From Panax quinquefolius (Eukaryota > Streptophyta > Magnoliopsida > Apiales > Araliaceae), in assembly GCA_020205615.1 (NCBI GenBank), contig CM035171.1:23563741-23627740 (forward strand): DNA of 64,000 bases. Reading direction: 5' to 3'. Made by a program: the position numbers and the translations under genes. Positions 46,672 to 58,882 of the stretch are shown in pieces. Within the stretch, counting starts at the first letter, position 1; every line of letters starts with the position of its first letter. Below the pieces are notes generated by a model, which had not been told where the DNA came from, ran no database searches, and worked only from the letters and a program-made list of their open reading frames with translations.

Positions 46672-46682
46672 GGAGGGGAGGT
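46669..46682 (+). promoter_or_regulatory. Polypurine tract of element C
   Basis: TAAGGAGGGGAGGT abutting the 3' LTR, the same tract as in B. Confidence 0.88.
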
Positions 46683-49449
46683 TGTAAGACCCCGAATTTT
46701 TTTAAATAAAAAGGAATTTCCTTTATTTATTATTTTGAAATAGTAAGGGTGGATTTGATTAATGTGGTTAGTTATGGGTAAAATGAGCAAATATTTCGAA
46801 TAAGCAAGTGGTGATAAAATATTCATTATTGTCGGGGAATATTCGTTTGGTCGTGGAATATTAAATGCTGAATCGGGGAATATTACGATGACGGTAGCAG
46901 ATCTTTTATGGGCCCCATGCTTAAAGCGATTGGATGAAGAAAATGACAAATATAAGTTGTTTATAAATAAGCAGCGTAGTTATTTCAATTATCTTGTGTT
47001 GAATACCCGGTGGTTAAAACACACTAATACGCGTTATTGAACGAAGAAGACACACAGATTGCACCAATTATTGATTCTTACGTAAGAAGGCACTACTCAA
47101 TAATTGTTACAGTGAATTCTTATTCAAATATTTTATTTTATTGATTCAATAATTTCGTGCATTAATATTTTATATTACTTTGTTGTTTCAATAAATTGTC
47201 ATTACACAAAGTATTTTCCATTATCAGACAATAATTCATATTATCGAATAATATTATTAGAAAACATTATTGGCAATGTCTAGAAAGTTACATCTAAGGA
47301 GAGGTTTGGTCACCTAATTGCTTGCGCCGATGAGAGAGATCCTTATTGGAAAGCCCTCTTCTGAGGAACTACCGTCACAAGATCTTGTGATTCTGTAATA
47401 TTATTTGTGAATAATTAATTATTGATTTATATGATGAGGAAAATATTGATTTTATGTGGATATAGATGGAGAAAATTTTTAAAATGACAATTGTTGAAAA
47501 TTAATATTTTATCATTTTCTGATAAAATAATTCATTTAAATATATTATTTTAATAATATAACTGGTGATGTTTTTATAATGAATGTGGGATATATGAGTA
47601 TATGAGGAGGAAGAGTATTTTTGTGGCATTAAATGATTAACACATGTTTTGTGTGTCGGTGGACCCCATTTCTTGACTGAAATTTGATTATAGCCTGTAA
47701 AATTGTCCGTTTGTGGATTTCGGTCAATTTCTGTTTGGAATTTGGAAAAACTTTCTTCTGCAAAGTTGTAGAGAATTGAATTTCCTATAAAAACTCGCGA
47801 GATTCGAATTTTCTGATAAAAGAGCTATTTATTATGAATTATTGAAGTTTCGGAGTTCTGAAATAATTAATTTTTGGGAGTTTTAATTAATTATTTTGAG
47901 AAAAACGTTTTTGGTGAGTTTGTGAACCTCATTTAACATGTGCTATGGCTGCAATCAGATTTCAAAGGTGGGCTAAGGAATTTTGTTTATAAATAATATT
48001 ATTATATTCAATTTTACGCTTTGGTGTTCTAAGCAATTTCTATAAATAGGTGCTTAGGTTAGAATTGAAAATCACCGTAAATGAAGTTTTCTCTCTATAT
48101 TATCGAGCGTATTCTTGTGAGTATTTTGAGTATACTTTGAGTATTGCTATACGGTGCAAGTTCAAGTCATAGCCTATATCCGGTGTTTCAACTAAAAGTA
48201 CTGTCTTTCGAGGTAAGGGATGTTATTTTCTTCTCAAATGATATTATTTCTTCAATATCATTATGCTGAAATATTGGTTGGAACTTTTTATCAAATTTGG
48301 AACTTTTTCATGTCGGGGTTACTATTCATGAGTTACTATTCACGAGTTAGTATTCATGAGTTACTATTCACGAGTTACTATTCACGAGTACTATTCATGA
48401 AGCGTGAAGATGTTTTTTTGTGAAATTTCTATCTTTTAGTGTCGGAGTTACTATTCACGTATATGGCACTATTCACGTATACGGCAGTATTCACGAATAC
48501 GGTACTATTCACCGAAAAATGAAATTTCTTCTTTTCGTCCAAAATATCAATTATGGATACTAGCTTTGATTGTATCCATGTTTTGATCATTCTTAAATTT
48601 TACTTCAGTATGATTATTTATGAAGTATTTTTGAACTCAGATTGTTTAAAGTACGAATCCATAATACTTGTTCTTTTGTTTCACTGGATTCGTTTTCTTT
48701 GAAATATTTTTCATCATCCTCAGTCCTAAATGATGATATTATTGAATATCTTTGGCCTGTAGTGCAAAGATGAATGATTTCTGATGAATATCTTTGGCCG
48801 TAGTGCAAAGATGAACAGGTGTTTAGATGAACATAATGGTCGATGAATATCTTTGGCCAAGAGTGCAAAGATGAATATTTGATTCAGTATATATATTGAT
48901 TGATGTTAGGGGATAAAATATCGACGATGAACTTTTAAATTCATATATAGAAGATAGTAGTTTGCATTCTCTACTTAACTCTTCTAATGAATTATTATTT
49001 CATTGCATGAATATTGATTTAAAATTTGTTGTCTATTGTATTCTATTAGATTTTTCCTGTTGAAGACTAACGATAATTTGTTGTATATTATCTTAGTCAT
49101 AATATTCTTTCTTGGGCTAGTTGAGCTCACCCTTTTCCTTGTTGTTCCATTTTTCTTCTCGGGAGGCGAGAATGTAGCAGTACTTAGTCGGGGTGTGGAA
49201 TGAAGGTTCTAGAGAGAGTTGTTTAGTAGTCCTCACCATTTTGTTAAATAATGTATCAATAATTATGATGGGATTTATTTGCGTGTGGATATTGTCTAGA
49301 TGGCAATATTTGTATTTAAACTCATGATATATATATGTTGTTGTATTTTACACGACAAATGTATTAATAAAGTTGTAGTTATTTCTGTACCGTGTATTTG
49401 GCGACTCAGAATGGGTTGGATGGAATGGACCTATTTTGGGGGCGTCACA
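46683..49449 (+). repeat. 3' LTR of element C (2767 bp)
   Basis: Aligns throughout with the 5' LTR. The GAGTTACTATTCAC array is longer here (48315-48515, about six units before the first spacer). Three stem-loop units lie at 48745-48875. It ends GTCACA before the TAAAT duplication. Confidence 0.93.
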
Positions 49450-49454
49450 TAAAT

Positions 49455-50705
49455 ACTCACAAGAATACGCTCGATAATATAGAGAGAAAACTTCAGATTC
49501 TGGTGTGATTTTCAATTCTAACCTAAACACCTATTTATAGAAAAATGCAGAACGCCAAAGCAGACTAAATTAATAAAATAATATTTTTTCATAAATTTTC
49601 TACGCACACCTCTAGGACCAAATTTCAGCCACCACCAGTGGGACCCACCAAAATTCAGATTTTTCACACCAACCAAAAGTGGGGCCCACCCATATTTTTT
49701 AATAAAAATATTTATTTCTGAAACTTCAATAATTCATAATAAATAGCCCTTTTATCAAAAAAATTTGAATTTCATGTCTAATCCATAGAAAATTTAATTC
49801 TCTACAACTTTGTAGAAGAAAGTTTTTCCAAATCCCAAATAGAAAATGCCCGAAATCCACATACGGGTGATTTTTAATACCACAATTCCAACAAAATACT
49901 GATAAAACACCTCAGCATTAATTCCTTCATTTATATCCATATAAAAATAAATATTTCCTTATCATATAAATTAATAATTAATTATTCATAAATAATATTA
50001 CCGAATCACAATACTGACAACCAGGTCATTTTTACAAAATAGGGGGATTTCCGATAAGGATTTCTCCTTACTGGCACGCAATTAGATTACCAAACCCCTT
50101 TCCTAGGCAGAACTTCCTTAGACATTGCTAATAATGTTATCTAATAATATTATTCAAATAATATGAATATTGATCTGATAATGGAAATATTGTGCAGGGA
50201 TAATTATTGAAACAACAATAATAAAATATCAACGTAGCAATTATTGAATCAATAAAATATTGAACAGTAATTACTGTAACAATTATTGAGTAGTGCCTTC
50301 TTACGTAAGAATCAATAATCCAACAATACTGTGTAATACCGTGTGCTACTGTGCAACCACGCGTATTATTGTATTTTAACCACCGGGTATTCCAATAGTG
50401 TTAACAGTAATAATTACGCCGTTATTTATAAAAACTTAAACTTGTCATTTTCTTCATCCGACCGTTTTCTGTTATGGGGCCCTCAAATGGCTGCGTTGTC
50501 GTGCGAATATTCCCCAACAGCAAGAATATTCTATGACCAAACGAATATTTCCCGACAACAATGAATATTTTATAACCACTTGCTTATTTTGTAAAATTTG
50601 CACATCTCACCCATAACCAAAGTATTATATCAATTAAAACCTTATTATTTCAAAATAATGAATATAGGAAATTCAATTTTATTTATAAAAAGTTGGGGTC
50701 TTACA
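49455..50705 (-). repeat. 5' LTR of element B, piece 3 (U3 end)
   Basis: Resumes exactly where piece 2 stops once C and one TAAAT copy are removed (ACTCACAAGAATACGCTCGA). It contains the TATA complement CTATTTATAG near 49529-49538 and ends GGGGTCTTACA at 50705. Confidence 0.9.
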
Positions 50706-50742
50706 ACGTTAATTATCCCTTGTTTTGTGGTAGTGTTTGAAA

Positions 50743-51880
50743 ATGACATCTGAAAATATTGAGATAAGAAATGGAGCACATGAGACCGTTGAGTCACCGA
50801 TGATCAATAACCAGGATAATGTGCATCAGGAAGGCAATAATCCTCATGTAAACAACACTGACCAAATGACAAACGATGGAATGTTTAGAAGTTTTCTGCA
50901 ATTTATGCAACATCAGGCGAGAGAGACTCCTGTTCAAAATACAGGTGGAAACACTGGTAACTCTCGGATGGTCACTACTAAGCAATTCAATGAGCTGGAA
51001 CCACCGGAGTTTTTGGGAAAGCCAGAACCACTTAAGGTAGAGACGTGGATTAAACAGATCACCAAGATATTTGATGTCTTAGGATGCTCCAAGGAACAAA
51101 AGGTTCCCTTTGCCACCTTCATGTTGCGAGGAGAGGCAGATCATTGGTGGGAATCTGTAAATCATACTCAGCATGTCGCATTGAAGATGTCTTGGGAGAA
51201 GTTCCAAGAATTGTTCAACGACAATTACTGTCCTGAAAGTATTCGTCACATGAAGGAGGTGGAGTTCATCAAGCAAGAGCAAAAAAAATGACCGTGTCAT
51301 AGTACGAGGCTAAGTTTGCTAAGTTATCCCAATTTTCATCCCATTTGGTAGATAATGAGGAGCGTATGACACGAATGTTTCTAAGAGATTTGAAACCTGA
51401 AATACGTCAATACCTTATTTCTCATAAACTTTGCTTGTATTCAGATGTTGTGAATATGCTTCAATTATTGGAGCGCGATAATGAGTCAGCCCAACCAAAA
51501 GATAGCAGCCGACAAAGCGATAATACCAGTGGTAGCAGTCACCAAAGCGGTGATAACAAACATAGAGGAAATCATCATGCCAAAAATGGTAACCACTTCG
51601 GTGGTAATCATGGCCAAGATAATAGAAGTGGAAATTTCAAAAAGAGGAGATTCAAGAATGATAGAAAGATAGCAGCACCAGCACCCATTTTCAAGGAAGG
51701 AGAACGACCACCGATCGTATGCTACAAATACAGAGGAGAGGGACACATCAGTCCAAACTGTACGCAGCAACCCAAAGCGTGTTACAATTATAAAAGAGAA
51801 GGTTACATAGCCCAATTTTATCCTGTAGTGAAGTCAAGTCCAGTTGGGATGGAGACACCAAAGGCCATCCCAGACAAGTA
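50743..51880 (+). pseudogene. gag: Element D gag with ruined zinc knuckles
   Basis: ATG at 50743 (MTSENIEIRNG), in frame with an upstream TTG that I do not use. The gag core is open to a stop at 51289-51291, caused by a one-base loss in a run of A; it reopens at 51345 in a new frame. The two knuckles at 51720-51761 and 51780-51821 read CYKYRGEGHISPNC and CYNYKREGYIAQFY: four of eight metal ligands are Tyr instead of Cys or His, all explainable as G-to-A or C-to-T transitions. A stop follows at 51879. Confidence 0.92.
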
Positions 51881-53870
51881 AAAGTTGATAGTTCAAGGGA
51901 GAGCATTTATCGTGACCTCCTAAAAAGCGAAGAACCCGAACGAGGTTATCATGGGTAAGCTAATCATAAACTCTTGTGAAGTCTATATTTTATTTCATAC
52001 CGGTTCTATCCATTCTTTATTTCTCATACATGCGTTCAACGTTTAAATTTAACTCTGGAGAAATTAGACTTTGATTTATCTGTTGAAACTCCGTTGGGAG
52101 AAACCTTCATTACATCCACTTTTTATAAATCTTGTTTGATTCAATCGACACCCTCACGTTACCTGTCGATCTTATCTCTTTGAAAATACTTGCATTTAAT
52201 GTGATTTTAAGGATTGATTGGTTAACTACTCATCATGCTAAAATTGATTATTTTCGTAAGGTTGTTAGCATTCATATTCCTAACTAACCTATTATGCGAA
52301 TTCAAGCACCAAACCACTAAAGTCAATCACTATCATTTCAAGCCATAAAGCTATTCGTTTATTGAAAAATGGATGTCAAGCTTTCTTAGCCCATGACACG
52401 AATTTAAACAAAAATACGTCAGATTTGAATGATATTTCTTTTGTTAATAAATTTCCTGACTATTCCCTGAAAAACTTCCTGGCCTACCCCCAGAGCATGA
52501 AATCGAGTTTTGTATTGACCTTGAACCCGGTACAAAATCCATTTCCAAAACCCCATATCGAATGGCTCTTATTGAACTTTAGGAGTTAAAAACTCAACTG
52601 CAGGAGTTGTTAGAAATCGGTTTCATTCATCCTAGTACTTCTCCTTGGGGTGCTCTTATTTTATTCGTAATGAAGAAAGATGAGAGTATGCGACTTTGCA
52701 TTGATTATCGGGTGTTGAATTATGTCACCGTCAAAAATAGGTACCCGTTGCCTCGCATTGATGACCTGTTTGACCAGTTGCAAGGTGACAAATTCTTTTC
52801 AAAGATCGATCTTCATTCTGGATATCATCAGTTAAAGATTAAAACTTATGACATTCCAAAGACTGCTTTCAGAACTCGATACAGGAATTACGAATTCCTA
52901 GTCATGTCTTTTGGATTGACTAATGCTCCTGCTGCCTTCATGGATATGATGAACCAAGTATTCAAGGAATATTTGGATCATTTTGTGGTTGTCTTTATTA
53001 ATGACATCCTCATATACTCCAAAAGCCGTGAAGATCATGAGCAACACTTAAGGCTAATACTCTAAAAGATTTGTGAAAACAAGCTATATGCCAAGTTGAA
53101 GAAATGCGAGTTCTGGTTTAGGAAGTAGCATTCCTTGGGCACGTGATATCAAATTACGGAATATCTGTTGACCCGGCAAAGATTGAAGCAATACAAAGTT
53201 GGGAGGAACCAAAGTACGTAGCTTTCTGGGCTTAACTAGTTATTATCAGAGATTTGTGGAAGGTTTTTCTTGAATCGCTACTCCATTAACTCAGCTGACC
53301 CGAAAATATACAAAATTCAGTTGTAGTGAGGAATGTGAGAAGAGTTTCTAAGAACTCAAGAGGAGAATAATTTCAGCACCTGTTCTGACAATACTATCTG
53401 GTTCGTAGTGATTTGTCATCTACAGCGATGCTTCAAGAAGAGGGTTAGCATGTGTTCTTATGCAATATGGGAAAGTCATAGCCTATGCCTCACGATAACT
53501 CAAAGAATATGAGAAGAATTATCCTACTCATGATCTAGAGTTGGCAGTAGTCATTTTTACGCTAAAGATTTGGAGACATTACCTGTATGTGGAGAAAGTG
53601 GAGATCTATATGGATCATAAAAGCCTCAAATATTTTTTCACCCAAAAAGAACTCAACATGCGACAACGACATTGGCTCAAGCTGTTGAAAGATTACGATC
53701 ATACCATTCAATACCATCCTAGAAAAGTGAATGTGGTAGCTGACGCGTTGAGTAGAAGATCATATGTGGGTACGAGTTCGATATTGTCAACGCAAAGGCC
53801 CATTTTGTATGACTTACAAAGGATGGAGATAGAGTTAAAGACTTCAGGGACCTACGTGATGATGTCAAAT
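51881..53870 (+). pseudogene. pol: Element D pol: protease, RT, RNase H
   Basis: In the protease triplet near 51990 the catalytic Asp is replaced (FHTGS where the family has F/LDTGS), and the frame shifts soon after. RT: 52607-53065 is open with RLCIDYR and [11 protein letters not shown], but the catalytic box reads FINDILIYS, the first catalytic Asp now Asn (AAT at 53000-53002). A stop at 53063 and shifts near 53130-53260 follow. RNase H remnants are open again at 53541-53876 ([23 protein letters not shown]). Enzymatically dead at two active sites. Confidence 0.92.
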
Positions 53871-55358
53871 ATATGAGTAGAACTGACTTTAATCGATAAA
53901 GTTCAAGCTACTCAAGCTACGGACCTGAAGTTGATGCATATGAGGAAGAAAGTACAAGAAGGTGTTATTCCGGAGGCAAAAATCGATGAGGAAGGAATAC
54001 TTTGAGTCAACTCCAGACTTTGTGTTTCTAATGACTCTGATTTGAAGTATAAAATCATGATAGAGGCGCACAACACACCGTTTGCAATCCATCATAGGAG
54101 TACCAAAATATATCATGATCTTCAACATACATTTTGGTGGAGCAATATGAAGAGAGAGATAGTGGAGTTTGTCTCAAGGTGTCTAACTTGTCAACGTGTC
54201 AAGGCAGAGCATTAAGTGCCAAAAGGTCCATTACAAACACTTGAAATTTCAGAATGGAAGTGGGAGCACATTACCATGGATTTCATTACTGGTCTTCCTA
54301 AGGTTTCTAAAGGCATAGATGCGATTTGGGTCATTGTCGATAGATTAACCAAGTCTGCTCATTTCTTACCTATACAAGAAACTTATTCACTTAAACGTCT
54401 TGCTCGTATATACATAATTAATGAGATTGAAAGAATGCATGGTATGCCAGTATCCATAGTTTCTGATCAAGACCCAAGATTCACTTCACGATTTTGGGTT
54501 AGTTTGCAGAAAGCTATGGGCTCGAATTTACGATTTAGTTTGGTATATAATCCTCAGACGGACGGACAGTCGGAGAGAACTATTCAAACTCTTGAAGATC
54601 TATTAAGACTCTGTTTCCTTGACTTGAAAGGAATTTGGGACAAGTTCTTGCCATTGGTGGAATTCTCCTACAACAACAGTTATCAAGCAAGTATAGGCAT
54701 GGGTCCATTAGAGGCGTTGTATGGACGCAAATGTCGTTCTCCATTATGCTAGGACGAGGTGGGTGAAGTAACATTGTTGGGATTAGAATTGGTACGCATG
54801 ACTACAGAAAATATTCAAGTGATCCGGCAACATATAAAAACCTCACAAGATCGACAAAAGAGTTATGTTGATCTTCATCAACAGGACGTGGAATTCAATG
54901 TTGGAGATCATGTGTTATTACGTGTTGCTCCATGGAAAGGAGTTACGAGATTTGGAAAGAGAGGAAAGCACAATACTCGATTCATTGGCCCATTTGAATT
55001 CCTCGATCGAGTAGGAACTTTGGCCTATAGACTCGCCTTACCGCCAAGTATGTCTCGTGTTCATAACGTTTTTCACATATCTATATTTCGTAAATATGTG
55101 GAAGAACCGAACCACATTATTGATTTAGAACTAAACGAGATAGTAGAAGATTTAACATATGAGGAGGTACCTGTTAAAATCTTGGATAAAAAGGAACATA
55201 TTCTACGCTCAAAGGTTATACCTCAAGTCAAAGTTTTGCGGAGAAACCACGATGTTGAGGAAATGACCTGGGAGTTAGAAATTGAAATGAAATCAAGGTA
55301 TCCTCACCTCTTCGACATACCAGTTACGTACACCAATTTCGAGGACGAAATTTCATAA
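53871..55358 (+). pseudogene. pol: Element D pol: integrase and chromodomain-like tail
   Basis: The linker and HHCC region (about 54060-54215) contain stops. 54216-54752 is open and carries the integrase core with all three acidic residues (TMDF, SDQDPRF, GQSER). One stop in LC*DEVGE near 54751 separates it from the open stretch 54759-55358, which holds the GPY/F region ([21 protein letters not shown]) and the chromodomain-like tail (EEVPVKILDKKEH, EEMTWELE). It ends at TAA 55356-55358. Confidence 0.92.
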
Positions 55359-55369
55359 GAATGGGAGGT
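55357..55369 (+). promoter_or_regulatory. Polypurine tract of element D
   Basis: AAGAATGGGAGGT; one A-to-T-type interruption compared with element A. Confidence 0.8.
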
Positions 55370-55679
55370 TGTAAGACCCCAACTTTTATGAACAAAGATT
55401 TAATTTTCTATAAATATTATTTTTGAATAATAAGGTGTGAATTTGATATAATGTTATATTTGTGGGTAAAATTTACAAATTTTGCAAAGTAAGCAAATTG
55501 TCATAAAATATTCGTTTGCTCGGGGAATATTTGTTTTATCAGGGAATATTCGTACGATGGCACAATCATTGGTGGACCCCTACAACGGAATTACTATCGG
55601 AGTTAGAAAACGACAGAAATAACTTTTTATAAAAATAACAAAAGTTTTACTGTTAGCTGTTGAAATACCCGGTGGTAAA
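55370..55679 (+). repeat. 3' LTR of element D, first 310 bp
   Basis: Starts TGTAAGACCCCAAC like the element A 5' LTR and aligns with it to ACCCGGTGGTAAA, where element E begins. The last five bases, GTAAA, would be the E target duplication; its partner is not found. Confidence 0.88.
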
Positions 55680-58600
55680 TGTGACGCCCCCAAAATAGGT
55701 ATACATCACCCATCTTGAGTCGCCAAATACATGGTACAAAATTCAAATACAACTTAATTATACAACAGTCGTGTAAAATACGACATAACATAATCTTAGA
55801 GTTTTAATAAGAATATTGTCATCTAGACAATATCCACACTCAATGGAGTCCTCATTATATTTATTGTCACACTATTTTATAGAATAGTGAGGACTACTAA
55901 AACAACCATCTGGACCGTTAATCCGTTCCCCGACCAGTCCCAGTTATATTCTCATTTTACAAGAGAAACGGTGAAAGAAAGGGTGAGCTCAACTAGCCCA
56001 AGAAGAAATATTATGACTAAGATAATGCGTAATAAATTATCCTTAGCCTTCAACGATAAAATAATTGATAGAATATAATGACAACAAGTTTTAGATCAAC
56101 AAGCTGCAATGAATAAGCAATCCATTAGAAGAGTCAAGTAGAGCATAAAATCTACTATCTTCTATGATTTAAAAAGTTTTTCATCAACTTTATCGCTGAG
56201 ACTCAGCTTAATAAATAAAATCAAATCATCCATGCATCACGGCCAAGGATATTCATGTAATCATCAATGGTCATGATTATCAAGAATAATCACCTTTCAT
56301 AATCATACCAACAAGCGTCCATGATGAACTACGAGGCAATGAGGACTTTCACCGCATCATTCGTCACATTACGGTCATGATTATATGAATAATCCTGGTC
56401 ATAATCATACCAAGTCCATCTACGCGTAAGCCAAAGATGACTTTCATCACAATATAAGCATGAGGATGATGACAATGATATAATAATTCAATAAAACAAG
56501 TTCAAGGATAAATTTTAAAGATTTATAATTTAATTTATCTAAAAATCAATAACGTCCAAATTGTCAACATGATACTGCTTTGTAGAGTAAAATTAAAGAA
56601 TAATATTCATGTACCAAAAATAATTTGGACAGAAAAGAAATATATTTTCTGGGTGAATAGTACCCTGTGAATAGTACTTAGGGAATAGTACCCCGACACG
56701 AAAAGTGTCCCAAATACCCGAGTGAATGATACTAGAGTGAATAGTAATCGGGTGAATAGTAACTCGTAAATAGTAACTCGTAAAAAAAATACCAAAGAAA
56801 ATGATATTCCATGATGAGTACAAAAGAAATGATATCTCGGACGAGTATAATAGAATATACGAAACTGCAAATGGATTTTCACCCGCCATGCGGTAATCAA
56901 CGTAGACAGATCATTTCCATAATTTAATAAAGAATGAATACGAAGGATCATTCACCATGCATGCGGTAATCCACATAGACAGGTTATTCCAACAGAATAA
57001 TAAAGAATGGTATAACAGAAGAATTCACCAGGCATGCGATAGACCGCACAGACAGGTTAATTCCAACAAAATAATAAATAATGGAACCAGGTCATGCGTA
57101 ATACGCACAGACAAGATATTCCAACAAAATAATAAAGAATGGAACCGAAGTCATGCATAATCCGCACGCATGGATATTCCAATGTAATAATAAAGAATGG
57201 AATAACAATAAAATTCACCGAGGCATGCGATGCATCGCATGCATGAGTTATTCCAATAGAATAATAAGGAATGGAATAACAGAAGAATTTCACCATGTAT
57301 GCGGTACTTCGCATAGACAAGTTATTCCAACATAATAGTAAAGAATGGAATAACAACCTTTACGAGTATTAAAAGAAAATAACTCTCTTCATGAATACTG
57401 AAGGAATAATACCCTTACCTTAGAAAAAAGCGGATCTTTGGAATAGTGAGGTAGTGAGACTCTCTTCTTCTTTTCTCTATAATTTCTCTCTATAATAATT
57501 GCTCTATAGCTTTAGTGAATTGGTGAAAAATAATGAAGGAATAAGCTTCTATTAATATAAAAATATAGTTTCAATAATTGCACGTTTTGGGGCTCAAAAT
57601 ATTACAGTATAATACCTTCCGCTTTTTATTCATTTTTAATTTAGTCCTGCAAGTATTATCAAACTTGCACCACCTCCCCTAATAGTAAATCATGTGAATC
57701 AATAGTAAATCATGTGACTCAATAGTTCTAAACATGTGAAAAAAATAATTACAGTATAGTACCTTCATCTATACCTCCATTTTTAATTTAGTCATGCAAG
57801 TATTATCAATCTTGCACCAACTCCCCTAATAGTAAATCATGTGAATCAATAGTACACACATGTGAACACATAGTTATAAGCATGTGAATTAATAACAATT
57901 AATTGCTCATTTATCCGATTAATTACCCGATTAAGTCAAAGTATAACTTCCGGACATCAATTATTATCGAAATAAATGTCGATTTCCACTAACACTAATA
58001 ATCCCAACACAATGGAACTATCAATTTCATCTTTAATCAACACGAACTTATTCATCATTAATATTATAACTCACAATATTTAACAACCGGTCGTTCCCGT
58101 GGAAGAGGGCTTTAGATAAAGGATTTCTCCAATCGACGCCTATGATTAGTTGACCAAACCTCTCCTTGATAAAACTTCTACACATTGTCAATATTGCAAA
58201 TAATAATATGAATAACTTTGTCGTCTAAATTATTGATTTAATAATATAACATATTAGACAGATAATATTGTGACAATAATTGAATCAATAATATGAGAGA
58301 TATGATGTAGCAATTACTATAGCAATAATTGAGTATAACTGAGTGACTTCTTACGTAAACATCAATAATCAATATCGTGTGCTACTATGCAACCACGCGT
58401 ATTACTCTACTTTTACTACCGTGTAGTTTAACAATTTTAACGATAAAACTTTCGCCGTTATTTTTATAAAAGATAATACTGTCGTTTTCTAAATACGACA
58501 ATACTTCTGTTGTGGGGTTCACCAATGATTGTGCCATTGTATGAATATTCCCTGTTAAAACGAATATTCCCCGACACAACGAATATTTTATATCAACTTG

Positions 58601-58726
58601 CTTACTTTGCAAAATTTTCAAATATCACCTTTAACTTTAACCTTTATCAATTTAACCATTTACTAAATAACATAATAATTATAAGAAAATCGAATACTTT
58701 CATTTCATAAAATTCAGGATCTCATA
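55680..58726 (-). repeat. 3' LTR of element E (3047 bp)
   Basis: Runs from TGTGACGCCCCC to GGATCTCATA, the last bases diverged from the group's GGTCTTACA. It contains TATTCAC-type repeats (56650-56790), at least six ~60-bp TGGAATA-arm repeats (56930-57360), a degenerate TATA region near 57545, and two copies of a ~100-bp segment with AATAGTAAATCATGTGA (57690-57870). Confidence 0.9.
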
Positions 58727-58741
58727 ATCTCCCCTCCTTAT
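58727..58741 (-). promoter_or_regulatory. Polypurine tract of element E
   Basis: ATAAGGAGGGGAGAT on the minus strand, abutting the 3' LTR. Confidence 0.85.
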
Positions 58742-58882
58742 GAAATTTCGCCCTCAAAACTTACGTACCTGGTAGTTCGAAGAGATGAGAATTCCTTGCT
58801 TTCTTTTCAAGTTGTACCTTCCTGGTTATTTCCTTTGTATTATGATTTTCCCATTCCTCATCTCCTGTATTTCAGATATCAT
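58742..58882 (-). pseudogene. gag-start / chromodomain-tail fusion left by internal deletion in E
   Basis: On the minus strand the gag start context is still visible at 58882 (ATGATATCTGAAATAC, equal to MTSEN-type starts of A and D). After about five codons it joins the end of pol: WENHNTKEITRKVQLE and HLFELPGTYV correspond to LWRNH..EEMTW.LE and HLFDIP.TY of the other elements. The gag ATG frame and the pol-tail frame do not coincide, so no fusion protein is predicted. About 4.4 kb of coding DNA is missing compared with A. Confidence 0.8.

Larger units (their letters stand above)
39013..49449 (+). mobile_element. Element C: complete Tekay-like gypsy element inserted in the B 5' LTR
   Basis: 10.4 kb: LTRs 39013-41753 and 46683-49449, PBS, gag-pol 42107-46671, PPT, exact TAAAT duplications at 39008-39012 and 49450-49454. 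LTRs start TGTAAGAC; the 5' copy ends GTCACG and the 3' copy GTCACA. The intact TSD shows a clean insertion younger than B. The coding region is peppered with one- and two-base indels, many at CAG/CTG motifs, so part of the damage may be consensus error. It has an unusual extra segment with a second PBS-like site. Confidence 0.94.
28071..50705 (-). mobile_element. Element B: Tekay-like gypsy element, its 5' LTR split by two insertions
   Basis: Minus-strand element with 3' LTR 28071-30526, PPT, gag-pol 30538-35149, PBS 35321-35335 and a 5' LTR in three pieces (35337-35521, 37966-39012, 49455-50705). The pieces sum to about 2.48 kb, matching the 2.46 kb 3' LTR. The gaps are filled by a solo LTR and by element C. 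Flanking pentamers GCTAG (28066-28070) and ACGTT (50706-50710) do not match, so the outer ends have probably been rearranged. The two LTRs differ visibly, making B older than the elements within it. Confidence 0.9.
50706..55679 (+). mobile_element. Element D: Tekay-like gypsy element, truncated at both ends
   Basis: Plus-strand element related to A. It starts inside the leader 37 bp before gag; its 5' LTR and PBS are missing at the junction with B. The internal coding region is nearly full length (50743-55358). PPT and only the first 310 bp of the 3' LTR remain (55370-55679) before element E interrupts it. The rest of the LTR is not found beyond E. Confidence 0.9.
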
